A stretch of 64,000 nucleotides of DNA from Brenneria goodwinii (GCF_002291445.1 NZ_CP014137.1:2728001-2792000), one strand, 5' to 3'; counted from the first letter of the stretch, positions 51,563 to 61,723 are shown. The notes: a model not told the origin generated them from the sequence alone. Translations and numbers: made by a program.

Positions 51563-54145
51563 ATGCAAGAGCAATACCGCCCAGAAGAGATAGAAGCGCA
51601 CGTTCAACTTCACTGGCAAGAGAAAAAGACATTCAAAGTGACCGAAGAGCCTGGCAAGGAAAAGTATTACTGCCTTTCCATGCTGCCTTACCCTTCTGGC
51701 CGTCTACATATGGGACACGTTCGTAACTACACTATCGGCGACGTGATCTCCCGCTATCAACGCATGCTGGGAAAAAATGTCCTGCAACCCATCGGTTGGG
51801 ACGCGTTCGGCCTGCCGGCTGAAGGGGCCGCCGTTAAAAACAACACTGCACCGGCGCCCTGGACGTACGCCAATATCGAATACATGAAAAACCAGCTCAA
51901 GCTGCTGGGTTTTGGTTACGACTGGGACCGAGAGGTCGCCACCTGTAAACCTGATTACTATCGCTGGGAACAGTGGTTCTTCACCAAACTGTATGAAAAA
52001 GGTTTGGTCTATAAGAAAACCTCCGCGGTCAACTGGTGCCCGAACGATCAGACCGTGTTGGCTAACGAACAGGTGATTGACGGCTGCTGCTGGCGCTGCG
52101 ATACCAAAGTCGAGCGTAAAGAAATCCCGCAGTGGTTTATCAAAATTACCGATTATGCCGATCAGTTGCTCAACGACCTGGACAAGCTGGAAAGCTGGCC
52201 GGAACAGGTTAAAACCATGCAGCGCAACTGGATTGGCCGTTCTGAAGGCGTTGAAATCACCTTTGGCGTCGACGGCAGCCAGGAAAAACTGAGCGTCTAT
52301 ACTACCCGCCCGGATACCTTTATGGGCGTGACCTACGTCGCCGTCGCCGCGGGCCATCCTTTGTCGATCCAGGCCGCCGCCAATAACCCGGCGCTGGCTG
52401 ACTTTATTGATGAATGCCGCAACACCAAAGTCGCCGAAGCCGACATGGCGACCATGGAGAAGAAAGGCATGGCCACCGGCCTGTACGCCATTCATCCGCT
52501 GAACGGTGAAAAAGTCGCTATCTGGGTCGCCAACTTTGTGCTGATGGATTACGGTACGGGAGCGGTAATGGCGGTACCGGGTCACGATCAGCGTGACTGG
52601 GAATTCGCCACCAAATACGGACTGACGATCAAACCGGTTATCCTGAACAGCGACGGCAGCCAGCCCGATTTATCGACCCAGGCGATGACGGAAAAAGGCC
52701 GGTTGTTCAACTCAGGCGAGTTCGACGGCCTGGATTTTGAATCCGCCTTTAACGCCATTGCCGACAAGCTAGTCTCTTTAGGGATTGGCGAGCGCAAAGT
52801 CAACTACCGCCTGCGTGACTGGGGGGTTTCCCGTCAGCGTTACTGGGGCGCGCCAATCCCGATGGTGACGCTGGAAGACGGCACCGTCATCCCGACGCCG
52901 GAAGATCAACTGCCGGTGATTCTACCGGAAGATGTGGTGATGGACGGCATTACCAGCCCGTTGAAAGCCAATCCCGAGTGGGCAAAAACCACTGTGAACG
53001 GTCAGCCCGCATTGCGTGAAACCGATACCTTCGACACCTTTATGGAGTCCTCCTGGTATTATGCGCGCTACACCTGTCCGCAATACGATAAGGGGATGCT
53101 GGATCCGGCTGCGGCCAATTACTGGCTGCCGGTCGATCAATACGTTGGCGGCATTGAACACGCCATCATGCACCTGATGTATTTCCGTTTCTTCCACAAG
53201 CTGATGCGCGACGCCGGTCTGGTCACTTCCGATGAGCCGGCCAAACGTCTGCTGTGTCAGGGTATGGTGCTGGCGGATGCGTTCTATTATGTCGGCAACA
53301 ACGGTGAACGTATCTGGGTTTCCCCGGTAGACGTTACCGTTGAACGCGATGACAAGGGCCGCATCGTCAAGGCCGCCGATAAAGACGGCCGTGAAGTTGT
53401 CTATGCGGGTATGAGCAAAATGTCGAAGTCCAAAAACAACGGCATCGACCCGCAGGTCATGGTGGAAAAATATGGCGCCGATACCGTTCGCCTGTTTATG
53501 ATGTTCGCTTCACCGGCGGAAATGACGCTGGAATGGCAGGAATCCGGGGTTGAAGGGGCGAACCGCTTCTTGAAACGCGTCTGGAAGCAGGTGTTCGATC
53601 ATACGGAAAAAGGCCCGGCTCAGGCGCTGGATGTCGCGACGTTAAGCGAAGATCGGAAGTCGCTGCGCCGCGATCTGCATAAAACCATCGCCAAGGTAAC
53701 GGATGATATCGGTCGCCGCCAAACCTTCAACACCGCCATCGCCGCCATTATGGAGCTGATGAACAAACTGGCTAAAGCGCCGCAGGAAAGCGAACAGGAT
53801 CGCGCCCTGACGCAGGAAACCCTGCTGGCGGTCGTTCGTATGCTTTATCCGTTTACCCCGCACATTTGCTTCGCCATGTGGCAGGCATTGCAGGGCGAAG
53901 GCGATATCGATACGGCGCCTTGGCCGGCAGCGGATGAAAACGCCATGGTTGAAGACACCAAGCTGGTGGTCATTCAGGTTAACGGTAAAGTTCGCGGTAA
54001 AATCACCGTTGCCGCCGATGCCAGCCAGGATCAAGTGCGTGAGCGCGCTGCCGAGGAACCGCTGGTGGCGAAATATCTGGACGGCGTTACTGTACGTAAA
54101 GTGATTTATGTCCCTGGCAAACTGCTTAACCTGGTCGTAGGTTAA
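51563..54145 (+). CDS. leuS: Leucyl-tRNA synthetase
   Basis: The 860-residue class Ia synthetase (same length as E. coli) charges tRNA-Leu, one of which is encoded at 29992. The HIGH-type motif is in YPSGRLHMGHVRNY, and KMSKS is in GMSKMSKSKNNG. The CP1 editing domain (about 225-415) contains the YTTRPDTFMGVTYV region and the DQRDWEFATKYG segment. It begins the leuS-lptE-holA-nadD run. Confidence 0.97.
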   Translation: MQEQYRPEEIEAHVQLHWQEKKTFKVTEEPGKEKYYCLSMLPYPSGRLHMGHVRNYTIGDVISRYQRMLGKNVLQPIGWDAFGLPAEGAAVKNNTAPAPWTYANIEYMKNQLKLLGFGYDWDREVATCKPDYYRWEQWFFTKLYEKGLVYKKTSAVNWCPNDQTVLANEQVIDGCCWRCDTKVERKEIPQWFIKITDYADQLLNDLDKLESWPEQVKTMQRNWIGRSEGVEITFGVDGSQEKLSVYTTRPDTFMGVTYVAVAAGHPLSIQAAANNPALADFIDECRNTKVAEADMATMEKKGMATGLYAIHPLNGEKVAIWVANFVLMDYGTGAVMAVPGHDQRDWEFATKYGLTIKPVILNSDGSQPDLSTQAMTEKGRLFNSGEFDGLDFESAFNAIADKLVSLGIGERKVNYRLRDWGVSRQRYWGAPIPMVTLEDGTVIPTPEDQLPVILPEDVVMDGITSPLKANPEWAKTTVNGQPALRETDTFDTFMESSWYYARYTCPQYDKGMLDPAAANYWLPVDQYVGGIEHAIMHLMYFRFFHKLMRDAGLVTSDEPAKRLLCQGMVLADAFYYVGNNGERIWVSPVDVTVERDDKGRIVKAADKDGREVVYAGMSKMSKSKNNGIDPQVMVEKYGADTVRLFMMFASPAEMTLEWQESGVEGANRFLKRVWKQVFDHTEKGPAQALDVATLSEDRKSLRRDLHKTIAKVTDDIGRRQTFNTAIAAIMELMNKLAKAPQESEQDRALTQETLLAVVRMLYPFTPHICFAMWQALQGEGDIDTAPWPAADENAMVEDTKLVVIQVNGKVRGKITVAADASQDQVRERAAEEPLVAKYLDGVTVRKVIYVPGKLLNLVVG

Positions 54146-54159
54146 GGCAAGGAGGATCT

Positions 54160-54720
54160 GTGCGACATCGTCTATTCACGTTGTTGCTGGGGCTGGCGGT
54201 GTTGATCACCGCCGGCTGCGGTTTCCATCTGCGCGGCACAACGCAAGTGCCTGCGCAGCTAAAAATGCTGGTGCTGGACAGCAGCGATCCATATGGCCCG
54301 TTAACCCGCGCCGTCCGTGAACAATTGCGCCTCAACGACGTGGCAATTGTCGCGGATGCCGCCCGGCAGGATATTCCCTCTTTGCGGCTCCTGAATATGA
54401 CGGAAGCCAAAGATACCGTCTCGGTTTTTCAGGACGGGAAAACGGCTGAATATCAAATGGTGCTGACGATCAGAGCACAGGTGCTGATGCCGGGTGAAAA
54501 TATTTATCCGCTCAGCGTAACGGTATTTCGCACGTTCTTTGACAACCCGCTGGCCGCCTTGGCGAAAGATGCCGAGCAGGACATTATCCGTCAGGAAATG
54601 CGGGAACAGGCGGCAGCCCAGCTGGTGCGTAAACTGCTGACCGTTAAAGGCGGTGAAGACGTTAAAAACCGGCAGCAAAGCCCGGAGACTGCCGTCACCC
54701 TGCCGTCCAATCGTTCATGA
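54160..54720 (+). CDS. lptE: LPS-assembly lipoprotein LptE
   Basis: The 186-residue outer-membrane lipoprotein (formerly RlpB) plugs LptD and helps insert LPS. The lipobox ITAGC places the acylated cysteine at residue 20, followed by GFHLRGTTQVP. The start is GTG at 54160 with a strong AAGGAGG. It overlaps holA by four bases (ATGA). Confidence 0.95.
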   Translation: MRHRLFTLLLGLAVLITAGCGFHLRGTTQVPAQLKMLVLDSSDPYGPLTRAVREQLRLNDVAIVADAARQDIPSLRLLNMTEAKDTVSVFQDGKTAEYQMVLTIRAQVLMPGENIYPLSVTVFRTFFDNPLAALAKDAEQDIIRQEMREQAAAQLVRKLLTVKGGEDVKNRQQSPETAVTLPSNRS

Positions 54721-55751
54721 TCCGTCTTTACCCGGAACAGCTCGCCGCGCAACTCCATGAGGGGTTGCGCGCCTGTTATTTGATCTGCGGTAACGATCCC
54801 CTTCTGCTACAGGAAAGCCTGGACGGCATTCGCCGCGTCGCTCAGCAACAGGCATTCAGCGAACATTTTAGCTTCACGCTGGATGTCCACACCGACTGGG
54901 ATGCTATCTTCAGTACCTGTCAGGCCCTCAGCCTGTTCGCTACCCGTCAAACGCTATTGCTGATACTGCCGGAAAACGGCCCGAATGCGGCGATGGCTGA
55001 AAATCTGGTCAAGCTATCCGGCTTATTGCATCAGGATGTTTTACTGATGCTGCGCGGCAATAAATTGACCAAAGCGCAGGAAAACAGCGCCTGGTTCAAG
55101 GCATTGTCAAAAAACGGCGTTTACGTCAGTTGCCTGACTCCGGAGCAGGCGCAGTTACCCCGCTGGGTCGCCCAGCGCGCCAAAGCCATGAAGCTGGATC
55201 TGGACGAAGCGGCCGGCCAGCTTATCTGCTACTGCTATGAAGGAAATCTTCTGGCGCTGGCGCAGGCGCTGGAGCGTTTGTCGCTGCTTTATCCCGATGG
55301 CAAACTCACCCTGCCCCGCGTTGAGCAAGCGGTTAGCGATTCCGCGCATTTCACGCCGTATCACTGGCTTGACGCACTGCTGGCCGGCAAAAGCAAACGC
55401 GCCTGGCATATTCTGCATCAACTCAGACAGGAAGACTGCGAACCCGTTATTCTGCTGCGGACGATACAGCGAGAATTGCTTCTGCTGCTAACCCTGAAAC
55501 GGCAAATGGCGAAAACGCCGCTGCGTTCGCTGTTTGATCAGCATAAAGTCTGGCAGAACCGCAGGGATCTGTTAACGCAGGCGCTGCAACGTTTGCACAT
55601 GACGCAGTTGCAACAGGCGATCGGCCTGTTGTCTAAACTGGAGATCACGCTAAAGCAGAATTATGGTCAGTCGGTCTGGCCTGAACTGGAAACCCTTTCC
55701 ATGATATTGTGCGGTAAAGACCTACCAGAGAGTCTGTTAGATGTTAACTAG
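54717..55751 (+). CDS. holA: DNA polymerase III subunit delta
   Basis: The 344-residue clamp-loader subunit (E. coli 343) opens the beta clamp. It starts MIRLYPEQLAAQLHEGLRAC, with CYLICGNDPLLLQES near residue 20. The AAA-like domains lead to a C-terminal collar. It is coupled to lptE (ATGA overlap) and overlaps nadD by 11 bp. Confidence 0.96.
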   Translation: MIRLYPEQLAAQLHEGLRACYLICGNDPLLLQESLDGIRRVAQQQAFSEHFSFTLDVHTDWDAIFSTCQALSLFATRQTLLLILPENGPNAAMAENLVKLSGLLHQDVLLMLRGNKLTKAQENSAWFKALSKNGVYVSCLTPEQAQLPRWVAQRAKAMKLDLDEAAGQLICYCYEGNLLALAQALERLSLLYPDGKLTLPRVEQAVSDSAHFTPYHWLDALLAGKSKRAWHILHQLRQEDCEPVILLRTIQRELLLLLTLKRQMAKTPLRSLFDQHKVWQNRRDLLTQALQRLHMTQLQQAIGLLSKLEITLKQNYGQSVWPELETLSMILCGKDLPESLLDVN

Positions 55752-56430
55752 TTCTACCCAACACGCTGATTTAACCAAACAAACCGGGCATGACTCCCTG
55801 ACGGCCTTTTTCGGGGGAACCTTTGATCCTATCCATTACGGCCACCTTAAACCGGTCATCGCGCTGGCAAACATTGTTGGATTAAATCAGGTGGTTATAC
55901 TGCCGAACAACGTGCCGCCGCATCGCCCGCAGCCGGAAGCCAGTCCGCAACAGCGGCAACGAATGGTCGAACTGGCGGTTGAGGACAACCCGCTGTTTAG
56001 CGTGGACGATCGGGAATTACGGCGCCAGCAGCCGTCATATTCAATCGATACGCTGGAAACGCTGCGTGCGGAGCTGGGAAACACGAAGCCGCTGGCGTTT
56101 ATTATCGGGCAGGATTCATTACTGACGCTGCATCAATGGCAGCGTTGGCAGGATATTCTCAACGTCTGCCATCTGCTGGTTTGCGCTCGCCCGGGCTATC
56201 GCTCGAAAATGGATACGCCCGCGTTGCAGCAGTGGCTGGAAGACCATCTCACGCAGGATCCTCACGATCTGCATCGGCAAACGCACGGTTTGATCTTTTT
56301 GGCCCACACGCCTTTGGTTACTATTTCAGCAACGGAGATACGCCAACGGCGGCAACAGAACCTCGGCTGCGACGATTTATTGCCTCCGGCCGTGCTGCGT
56401 TATATCGACGCGCATAATCTATACCGATAG
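55741..56430 (+). CDS. nadD: Nicotinate-nucleotide adenylyltransferase
   Basis: The 229-residue enzyme makes nicotinic acid adenine dinucleotide for NAD. The nucleotidyltransferase signature FGGTFDPIHYGHLKP holds the HxGH motif, and the ISATEIRQR motif is near the C-terminus. The N-terminus is about 15 residues longer than E. coli NadD (213) because the only start codon in frame lies within the end of holA. Confidence 0.95.
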   Translation: MLTSSTQHADLTKQTGHDSLTAFFGGTFDPIHYGHLKPVIALANIVGLNQVVILPNNVPPHRPQPEASPQQRQRMVELAVEDNPLFSVDDRELRRQQPSYSIDTLETLRAELGNTKPLAFIIGQDSLLTLHQWQRWQDILNVCHLLVCARPGYRSKMDTPALQQWLEDHLTQDPHDLHRQTHGLIFLAHTPLVTISATEIRQRRQQNLGCDDLLPPAVLRYIDAHNLYR

Positions 56431-56609
56431 CATCATGCCGACCCGGCCTTATACCACTCGCCAGCCGCGCATGGTATACTCCGCCGCTGGTTTCCATTAC
56501 AGAAAAAACCGATAATATCGGCGATTACGCAGCGAAAAATGGTCTTTCCATACCATTTAGCGCAATAAGCGTTCATCCGTCGCCGATGAGTAACTACGAG
56601 GGGGAGCAT

Positions 56610-56927
56610 TTGCAAGGCCAAGCACTGCAAGATTTCGTTATTGACAAGATAGATGATTTAAAAGGTCAGGATATCGTTGCACTGAATGTGCAAGGTAAAT
56701 CCAGTATCACAGACTGCATGATTATCTGTACCGGCACATCCACCCGCCATGTTGCGTCTATCGCCGACCATGTGGTACAAGCGTCTCGTGCCGCCGGACT
56801 GATCCCGTTTGGCGTGGAAGGCGAGAATGTCGCCGACTGGGTCGTCGTCGATCTGGGAGATGTGATGGTTCACGTCATGCAGGAAGATAGCCGCCAACTA
56901 TACGAATTGGAAAAACTTTGGGGCTGA
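56610..56927 (+). CDS. rsfS: Ribosomal silencing factor RsfS
   Basis: The 105-residue protein binds uL14 on the 50S subunit and blocks joining with 30S in starvation. The motifs DLKGQDIVALNVQGKSSITD, CTGTSTRHV and GDVMVHVMQEDSR are conserved. The start is read as TTG at 56610, just after GAGGGGGA, which gives the E. coli length; an ATG at 56586 would add 8 residues and lies before the Shine-Dalgarno. rlmH follows after 1 bp. Confidence 0.93.
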   Translation: MQGQALQDFVIDKIDDLKGQDIVALNVQGKSSITDCMIICTGTSTRHVASIADHVVQASRAAGLIPFGVEGENVADWVVVDLGDVMVHVMQEDSRQLYELEKLWG

Positions 56928-56928
56928 C

Positions 56929-57399
56929 ATGAGACTGCAACTGGTCGCCGTCGGCACCAAAATGCCGGACTGGGTACAGACGGGGTTCACCGATTATCTG
57001 CGCCGCTTCCCAAAAGACATGCCATTCGAACTGACGGAAATTCCGGCAGGTAAGCGGGGAAAAAACGCAGATATCAAACGCATTCTTGAACGTGAAGGCG
57101 AACAGATGCTGGCGGCTGTCGGCAAGGGTAACAGGATTGTTACCTTGGATATTCCCGGAACTCTGTGGGAAACCCCGCAGTTGGCGCAGCAGTTGGAACG
57201 CTGGAAACAGGACGGTCGGGATGTCAGCCTGTTAATCGGCGGCCCTGAAGGGTTATCGCCTGAATGCAAAGCCGCGGCGGAGCAAAGTTGGTCGCTATCG
57301 CCCTTAACGTTACCTCATCCTCTGGTGCGCGTATTGGTGGCGGAAAGTCTGTACCGAGCCTGGAGCATTACGACTAATCATCCTTACCATCGGGAGTAA
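56929..57399 (+). CDS. rlmH: 23S rRNA pseudouridine-1915 N3-methyltransferase
   Basis: The 156-residue SPOUT methyltransferase methylates pseudouridine 1915 in helix 69 of the 70S ribosome. The SAM-binding knot shows LLIGGPEGLSPECK and the C-terminal tail LSPLTLPHPLVRVLVAESLY then RAWSITTNHPYH. The full length agrees with E. coli (155). It is followed by mrdA after 35 bp. Confidence 0.96.
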   Translation: MRLQLVAVGTKMPDWVQTGFTDYLRRFPKDMPFELTEIPAGKRGKNADIKRILEREGEQMLAAVGKGNRIVTLDIPGTLWETPQLAQQLERWKQDGRDVSLLIGGPEGLSPECKAAAEQSWSLSPLTLPHPLVRVLVAESLYRAWSITTNHPYHRE

Positions 57400-57434
57400 G
57401 GCGATATGATGACACACGTGAAATAAATCGCTGG

Positions 57435-59339
57435 ATGAAAAAAGAACGCAACCCCTTTCGTGATTATACCGCTGAGTCCGCCCTGTTCGTGCGTCGCGCT
57501 TTAGTGGCGTTTCTGGGCGTTTTGCTGCTTTCCGGTGTATTGGTCGCCAATCTCTATCATCTGCAAATTTTACGCGTTGATGACTATCGTACCCGCTCCA
57601 ACGAAAACCGCATCAAGCTGGTGCCCATTGCCCCCAGCCGCGGTATTATCTACGACCGCAATGGTATTCCGCTGGCGCTGAACCGAACGATTTATCAGTT
57701 GGAACTGGTGCCGGAAAAAGTAGATAACCTGCAGGACACGCTGAATGCATTAAGACCGATCGTCAATCTGAGCGATGACGATCTGGACAACTTTGAAAAA
57801 GAACGTAAACGCTCGCGCCGTTTCACCTCTATTCCCGTTAAAACCAATCTGGACGAAGTTCAGGTAGCCACTTTCGCCGTTAACCAATACCGTTTTCCCG
57901 GCGTTGAAATAAAAGGTTACCAGCGCCGCTATTATCCCTACGGCTCCGCGCTGACTCACGTCATCGGCTATGTCTCAAAAATCAACGATAAAGACGTTGA
58001 GCGGTTGAATAAAGAAGAAAGGCTCGCCGATTACGCCGCGACTCACGATATCGGCAAACTGGGCATTGAGCGCCATTACGAAGATTTACTGCACGGCAAA
58101 CCCGGTTATGAAGAAGTTGAAGTCAATAACCGCGGACGCGTGATCCGCCAGCTCCATGAACAGCCGCCGCAGGCGGGAAAAGATGTCTACCTGACACTCG
58201 ACCTTAACCTGCAAATGTACATAGAAAAACTGCTGGAAGGCAGCCGCGCGGCGGTTGTCGTCACCGATCCTCGCGACGGCGGTATTCTGGCGCTGGTGTC
58301 TACCCCTAGCTATGACCCTAACCTGTTCGTCGACGGCATATCCAGCAAAGACTATAACCAGCTGCGCAACAATCCTGACCGGCCGCTAATCAATCGGGCG
58401 ACGCAGGGGGTTTACCCGCCGGCATCCACGGTAAAACCCTACATTGCGGTGTCAGCCCTAAGCAGCGGCGTCATTACCACCAACACCACCCTGTTTGATC
58501 CCGGATGGTGGCAACTGCCCGGCTCGGAAAAACGTTTTCGCGACTGGAAAAAATGGGGGCACGGCCGGCTTAATCTGACCAAGGCGCTGGAAGAGTCCGC
58601 GGATACCTTTTTCTATCAGGTTGCCTATGATATGGGGATTGACCGTTTAGCCGAATGGATGAACAAATTTGGCTACGGCGAGAAAACCGGTATCGACATC
58701 TCGGAAGAGAGCGCCGGCAACATGCCGACGCGGGAATGGAAACTCCGGCGTTTCAAGAAGCCCTGGTATCAGGGCGACACCATCCCGGTCGGCATCGGGC
58801 AAGGCTATTGGACGTCGACCCCGATACAGATGAACAAAGCGCTGACGACCCTGATTAACGACGGACAGGTAAAAACGCCGCATCTGCTCCACAGCACCAG
58901 AGAAAACGGAGAGGTTGTGCCCTACAGTCAACCGGAGCACCAGCAAATTGGCGATATCCATTCCGGCTTCTGGGAAATTGCCAAAGACGGGATGTACGGC
59001 GTGGCTAACCGCCCTAACGGCACCGCCCATAAGAGCTTTGAGGATGCGCCTTACAAGATCGCCGCGAAATCCGGTACCGCGCAGGTCTTCGGCCTGAAAG
59101 AAAATGAAACTTACAACGCGCATAAGATCGCCGAACATTTGCGTGACCATAAGCTGATGATGGCATTCGCCCCCTATAATAAACCTGAGGTTGCGATGTC
59201 GATCATTCTGGAAAATGGGGGAGTCGGCCCAACGGTCGGCACCATCACCCGGCAGATCCTGGATCATATTCTGCTGGGCGATAACAATACTGACTTACCG
59301 ACCGCGCCGCCGGCGCCGCCGGGCAGCGAAAGCGAGTAA
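57435..59339 (+). CDS. mrdA: Penicillin-binding protein 2 (elongasome transpeptidase)
   Basis: The 634-residue inner-membrane transpeptidase (E. coli 633) cross-links peptidoglycan in lateral wall growth with RodA and MreB. It has one N-terminal span (about 22-42), a pedestal domain (SRGIIYDRNGIPLALN) and the transpeptidase domain. The active serine is about S331 in YPPASTVKP, followed by ESADTFFYQ (SxD) and the KSGT box AAKSGTAQVF. E. coli has YPPGSTVKP; here Ala precedes the active Ser. It is coupled to mrdB 9 bp downstream. Confidence 0.96.
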   Translation: MKKERNPFRDYTAESALFVRRALVAFLGVLLLSGVLVANLYHLQILRVDDYRTRSNENRIKLVPIAPSRGIIYDRNGIPLALNRTIYQLELVPEKVDNLQDTLNALRPIVNLSDDDLDNFEKERKRSRRFTSIPVKTNLDEVQVATFAVNQYRFPGVEIKGYQRRYYPYGSALTHVIGYVSKINDKDVERLNKEERLADYAATHDIGKLGIERHYEDLLHGKPGYEEVEVNNRGRVIRQLHEQPPQAGKDVYLTLDLNLQMYIEKLLEGSRAAVVVTDPRDGGILALVSTPSYDPNLFVDGISSKDYNQLRNNPDRPLINRATQGVYPPASTVKPYIAVSALSSGVITTNTTLFDPGWWQLPGSEKRFRDWKKWGHGRLNLTKALEESADTFFYQVAYDMGIDRLAEWMNKFGYGEKTGIDISEESAGNMPTREWKLRRFKKPWYQGDTIPVGIGQGYWTSTPIQMNKALTTLINDGQVKTPHLLHSTRENGEVVPYSQPEHQQIGDIHSGFWEIAKDGMYGVANRPNGTAHKSFEDAPYKIAAKSGTAQVFGLKENETYNAHKIAEHLRDHKLMMAFAPYNKPEVAMSIILENGGVGPTVGTITRQILDHILLGDNNTDLPTAPPAPPGSESE

Positions 59340-59348
59340 CCGACACTC

Positions 59349-60461
59349 ATGACCGATAGCCAACAAAAAGGCTCGATCTGGACCAAAATCCATATCGACC
59401 TTCCCTTCCTTCTCTGCGTCCTGGCGTTGCTGGGCTATAGCTTATTCGTCATGTGGAGCGCCAGCGGCCAGGATGCCGGCATGATGGAGCGGAAAGTGGT
59501 GCAGATCGTGCTGGGATTGATTGTCATGGTGATCATGGCCCAGATCCCCCCCCGGGTTTATGAGGGGTGGGCGCCATACCTGTACGTTATCTGCGTTATC
59601 CTGCTGATGATGGTCGATATTTTCGGCCAGATCAGTAAGGGCGCCCAGCGCTGGCTGGATCTGGGATTTGTGCGTTTCCAACCTTCGGAGATCGCCAAAA
59701 TCGCGGTTCCGTTAATGGTTGCCCGGTTTATCAACCGCGATATGTGCCCGCCATCGCTCAAAAATACCGCTATCGCACTGGTGATTATCTTTGTGCCGAC
59801 GCTGCTGGTCGCGGCTCAACCGGACCTGGGCACTTCAATCCTGATCGCCGCCTCCGGGCTATTCGTCCTGTTTCTCGCCGGGATGAGCTGGCGATTAATC
59901 GGCGTCGCGCTGCTGCTGGTTGCCGCTTTTATCCCCATCCTGTGGTTCTTCCTGATGCATGACTATCAGCGCGCGCGCGTGATGATGCTGCTTGATCCGG
60001 AAAGCGATCCGCTGGGCGCGGGCTATCACATTATTCAGTCGAAGATCGCCATTGGTTCCGGCGGACTTTCCGGCAAAGGCTGGCTGCACGGAACGCAATC
60101 TCAGTTGGAATTCCTGCCTGAACGCCATACCGACTTTATCTTCGCGGTACTGGCAGAAGAGCTGGGATTGATCGGCGTACTGATCCTGCTGGCGATGTAC
60201 CTGTTTTTGATTATGCGCGGTTTGGTGATTGCAGCTAACGCGCAGACCTCATTCGGCCGAGTGATGGTCGGCGGAATGATGTTGATCCTGTTCGTCTATG
60301 TTTTCGTCAATATCGGGATGGTCAGTGGTATCCTACCGGTTGTTGGCGTGCCTTTACCGCTGGTCAGCTACGGCGGTTCGGCGCTTGTCGTCCTAATGGC
60401 GGGATTTGGTATCATTATGTCGATACATACTCACCGCAAAATGCTATCCAAAAACTTATAA
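59349..60461 (+). CDS. mrdB: Peptidoglycan glycosyltransferase RodA
   Basis: The 370-residue SEDS-family protein (same length as E. coli) polymerises glycan strands with PBP2. About ten membrane spans are present, and the conserved aspartate loop appears in LGFVRFQPSEIAKIAVP and FLPERHTDFIFAVLAEELGL. The C-terminal GVPLPLVSYGGSALVVLMAG is the family signature. Confidence 0.97.
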   Translation: MTDSQQKGSIWTKIHIDLPFLLCVLALLGYSLFVMWSASGQDAGMMERKVVQIVLGLIVMVIMAQIPPRVYEGWAPYLYVICVILLMMVDIFGQISKGAQRWLDLGFVRFQPSEIAKIAVPLMVARFINRDMCPPSLKNTAIALVIIFVPTLLVAAQPDLGTSILIAASGLFVLFLAGMSWRLIGVALLLVAAFIPILWFFLMHDYQRARVMMLLDPESDPLGAGYHIIQSKIAIGSGGLSGKGWLHGTQSQLEFLPERHTDFIFAVLAEELGLIGVLILLAMYLFLIMRGLVIAANAQTSFGRVMVGGMMLILFVYVFVNIGMVSGILPVVGVPLPLVSYGGSALVVLMAGFGIIMSIHTHRKMLSKNL

Positions 60462-60474
60462 CCCGAGGTGAGCA

Positions 60475-61551
60475 ATGCGTAAGGATTGGCTTTGGATTGG
60501 CGTCTTAAGTCTGACGCTTTCGGCCTGTACCGTAACGGAACAGCCGCCGGCCCCACCCGCCAGTAATGTTTACAATGGCCCGGTCGAGGAAATAGGCGGC
60601 GCCGAGCCACGTTATGAATCCTATAATCCGGGGACATTGCAGGACTATACCGTCAACGGCAGGACTTATCAGATTGTAAAAAACCCGCAAAACTTTAGCG
60701 AAACCGGCCTGGCGACCTGGTACGGCGAAGAGGCAAGCGGTAATCGCACCGCTATTGGCGAAGTCTTTGATCCAAACGCGCTGACCGCGGCTCACCCCAC
60801 CCTGCCATTGCCCAGCTATGTTCGCGTCACCAACCTCAGCAACGGCCGCCGTCTGGTGGTCAGAGTGAACGATCGCGGTCCCTATACGCCGGGCAGAATC
60901 ATCGACCTGTCGAAAGCGGCCGGCGATCGGTTAAACATATCCAACAACACCAAAGTTAAGGTTGATTTCATCAATGTGGCCCCGGACGGTACGCTTTCCG
61001 GCCCTGGCACCATTGGCACCAGCGTGGCAAAACAGAGTTTCTCCCTGCCAGACCGCCCCAGTCTTGGCGCCAGCGGGCTCGGTACGCCAATGATGGAAAG
61101 CGCCAATATGCCTACCGGCGCAACCCACCCCATCAGCAATAGCACATTGAATACCTCAACCGATGACGACATGCCGCAAAGCAGTACGCCATCCCGTAGC
61201 GGCGGTTTCCTGGGAGCGCCTTCCGCACTGCCTGCCGGCGTACTTGAAACGACGACGGCGCCCGCCGCAACATCGGCTAGCGCGTCTGTAGCGGCCCCCG
61301 CCGCGTCAACGACGGGCGGGCGTTACGTGGTCCAGGTCGGCGCGCTGAGCGACCCGCAGCGGGCGCAGACTTGGCTGCGCAGCCTCAGCGAACGGTTTCA
61401 TGTAACAGGCAATGTCGCCGCCAGCGGCGGGTTATACCGTATTCAGTTGGGGCCATTCCAAAATCGCCAACAAGCGGTTGAACTTCAACAACGTTTATCA
61501 GTCGAAGCTCAGCAGCAGTCCTTTATTACTGCCGCACCCGGTTCGCTGTAA
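60475..61551 (+). CDS. rlpA: Septal-ring lytic transglycosylase RlpA
   Basis: The 358-residue outer-membrane lipoprotein (E. coli about 362) has a lipobox LSACT (Cys 18). A double-psi beta-barrel domain (about 75-170) includes ATWYGEEASGNRTAIGE, VNDRGPYTPGRIIDLSKAA and the catalytic aspartate/histidine region. A long low-complexity Ala/Ser/Thr linker follows. The C-terminal SPOR domain (RYVVQVGALSDPQRAQTWLR) binds denuded glycan at the septum. E. coli RlpA shows little glycosidase activity, unlike Pseudomonas. Confidence 0.94.
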   Translation: MRKDWLWIGVLSLTLSACTVTEQPPAPPASNVYNGPVEEIGGAEPRYESYNPGTLQDYTVNGRTYQIVKNPQNFSETGLATWYGEEASGNRTAIGEVFDPNALTAAHPTLPLPSYVRVTNLSNGRRLVVRVNDRGPYTPGRIIDLSKAAGDRLNISNNTKVKVDFINVAPDGTLSGPGTIGTSVAKQSFSLPDRPSLGASGLGTPMMESANMPTGATHPISNSTLNTSTDDDMPQSSTPSRSGGFLGAPSALPAGVLETTTAPAATSASASVAAPAASTTGGRYVVQVGALSDPQRAQTWLRSLSERFHVTGNVAASGGLYRIQLGPFQNRQQAVELQQRLSVEAQQQSFITAAPGSL

Positions 61552-61668
61552 TAAGGGATGATGTCTTGTCTGGGAGCAGTAACGCTTAAGGGGCGGTGTG
61601 ACATTTAACACAGCGTCTCTTTAGCAAAATCACGTAACGTAATGTCTGGTGCCCGCCTATTTCTCATC

Positions 61669-61677
61669 TGCTATAGT
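61669..61677 (+). promoter_or_regulatory. Possible extended -10 of dacA
   Basis: TGCTATAGT fits an extended -10 (TGnTATAGT) 47 bp before the dacA ATG. No good -35 is seen. The 172-bp rlpA-dacA gap makes a separate dacA promoter plausible. Confidence 0.35.
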
Positions 61678-61723
61678 GTGGCTCGTTTTTTAACTTATAC
61701 CCACGGATGTTGTTGTTCCAATC

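Noticed and set aside
51704..52585. 293-codon minus-strand ORF opposite leuS
   Set aside because: It is antisense to a conserved synthetase with no recognisable domain; a shadow ORF.
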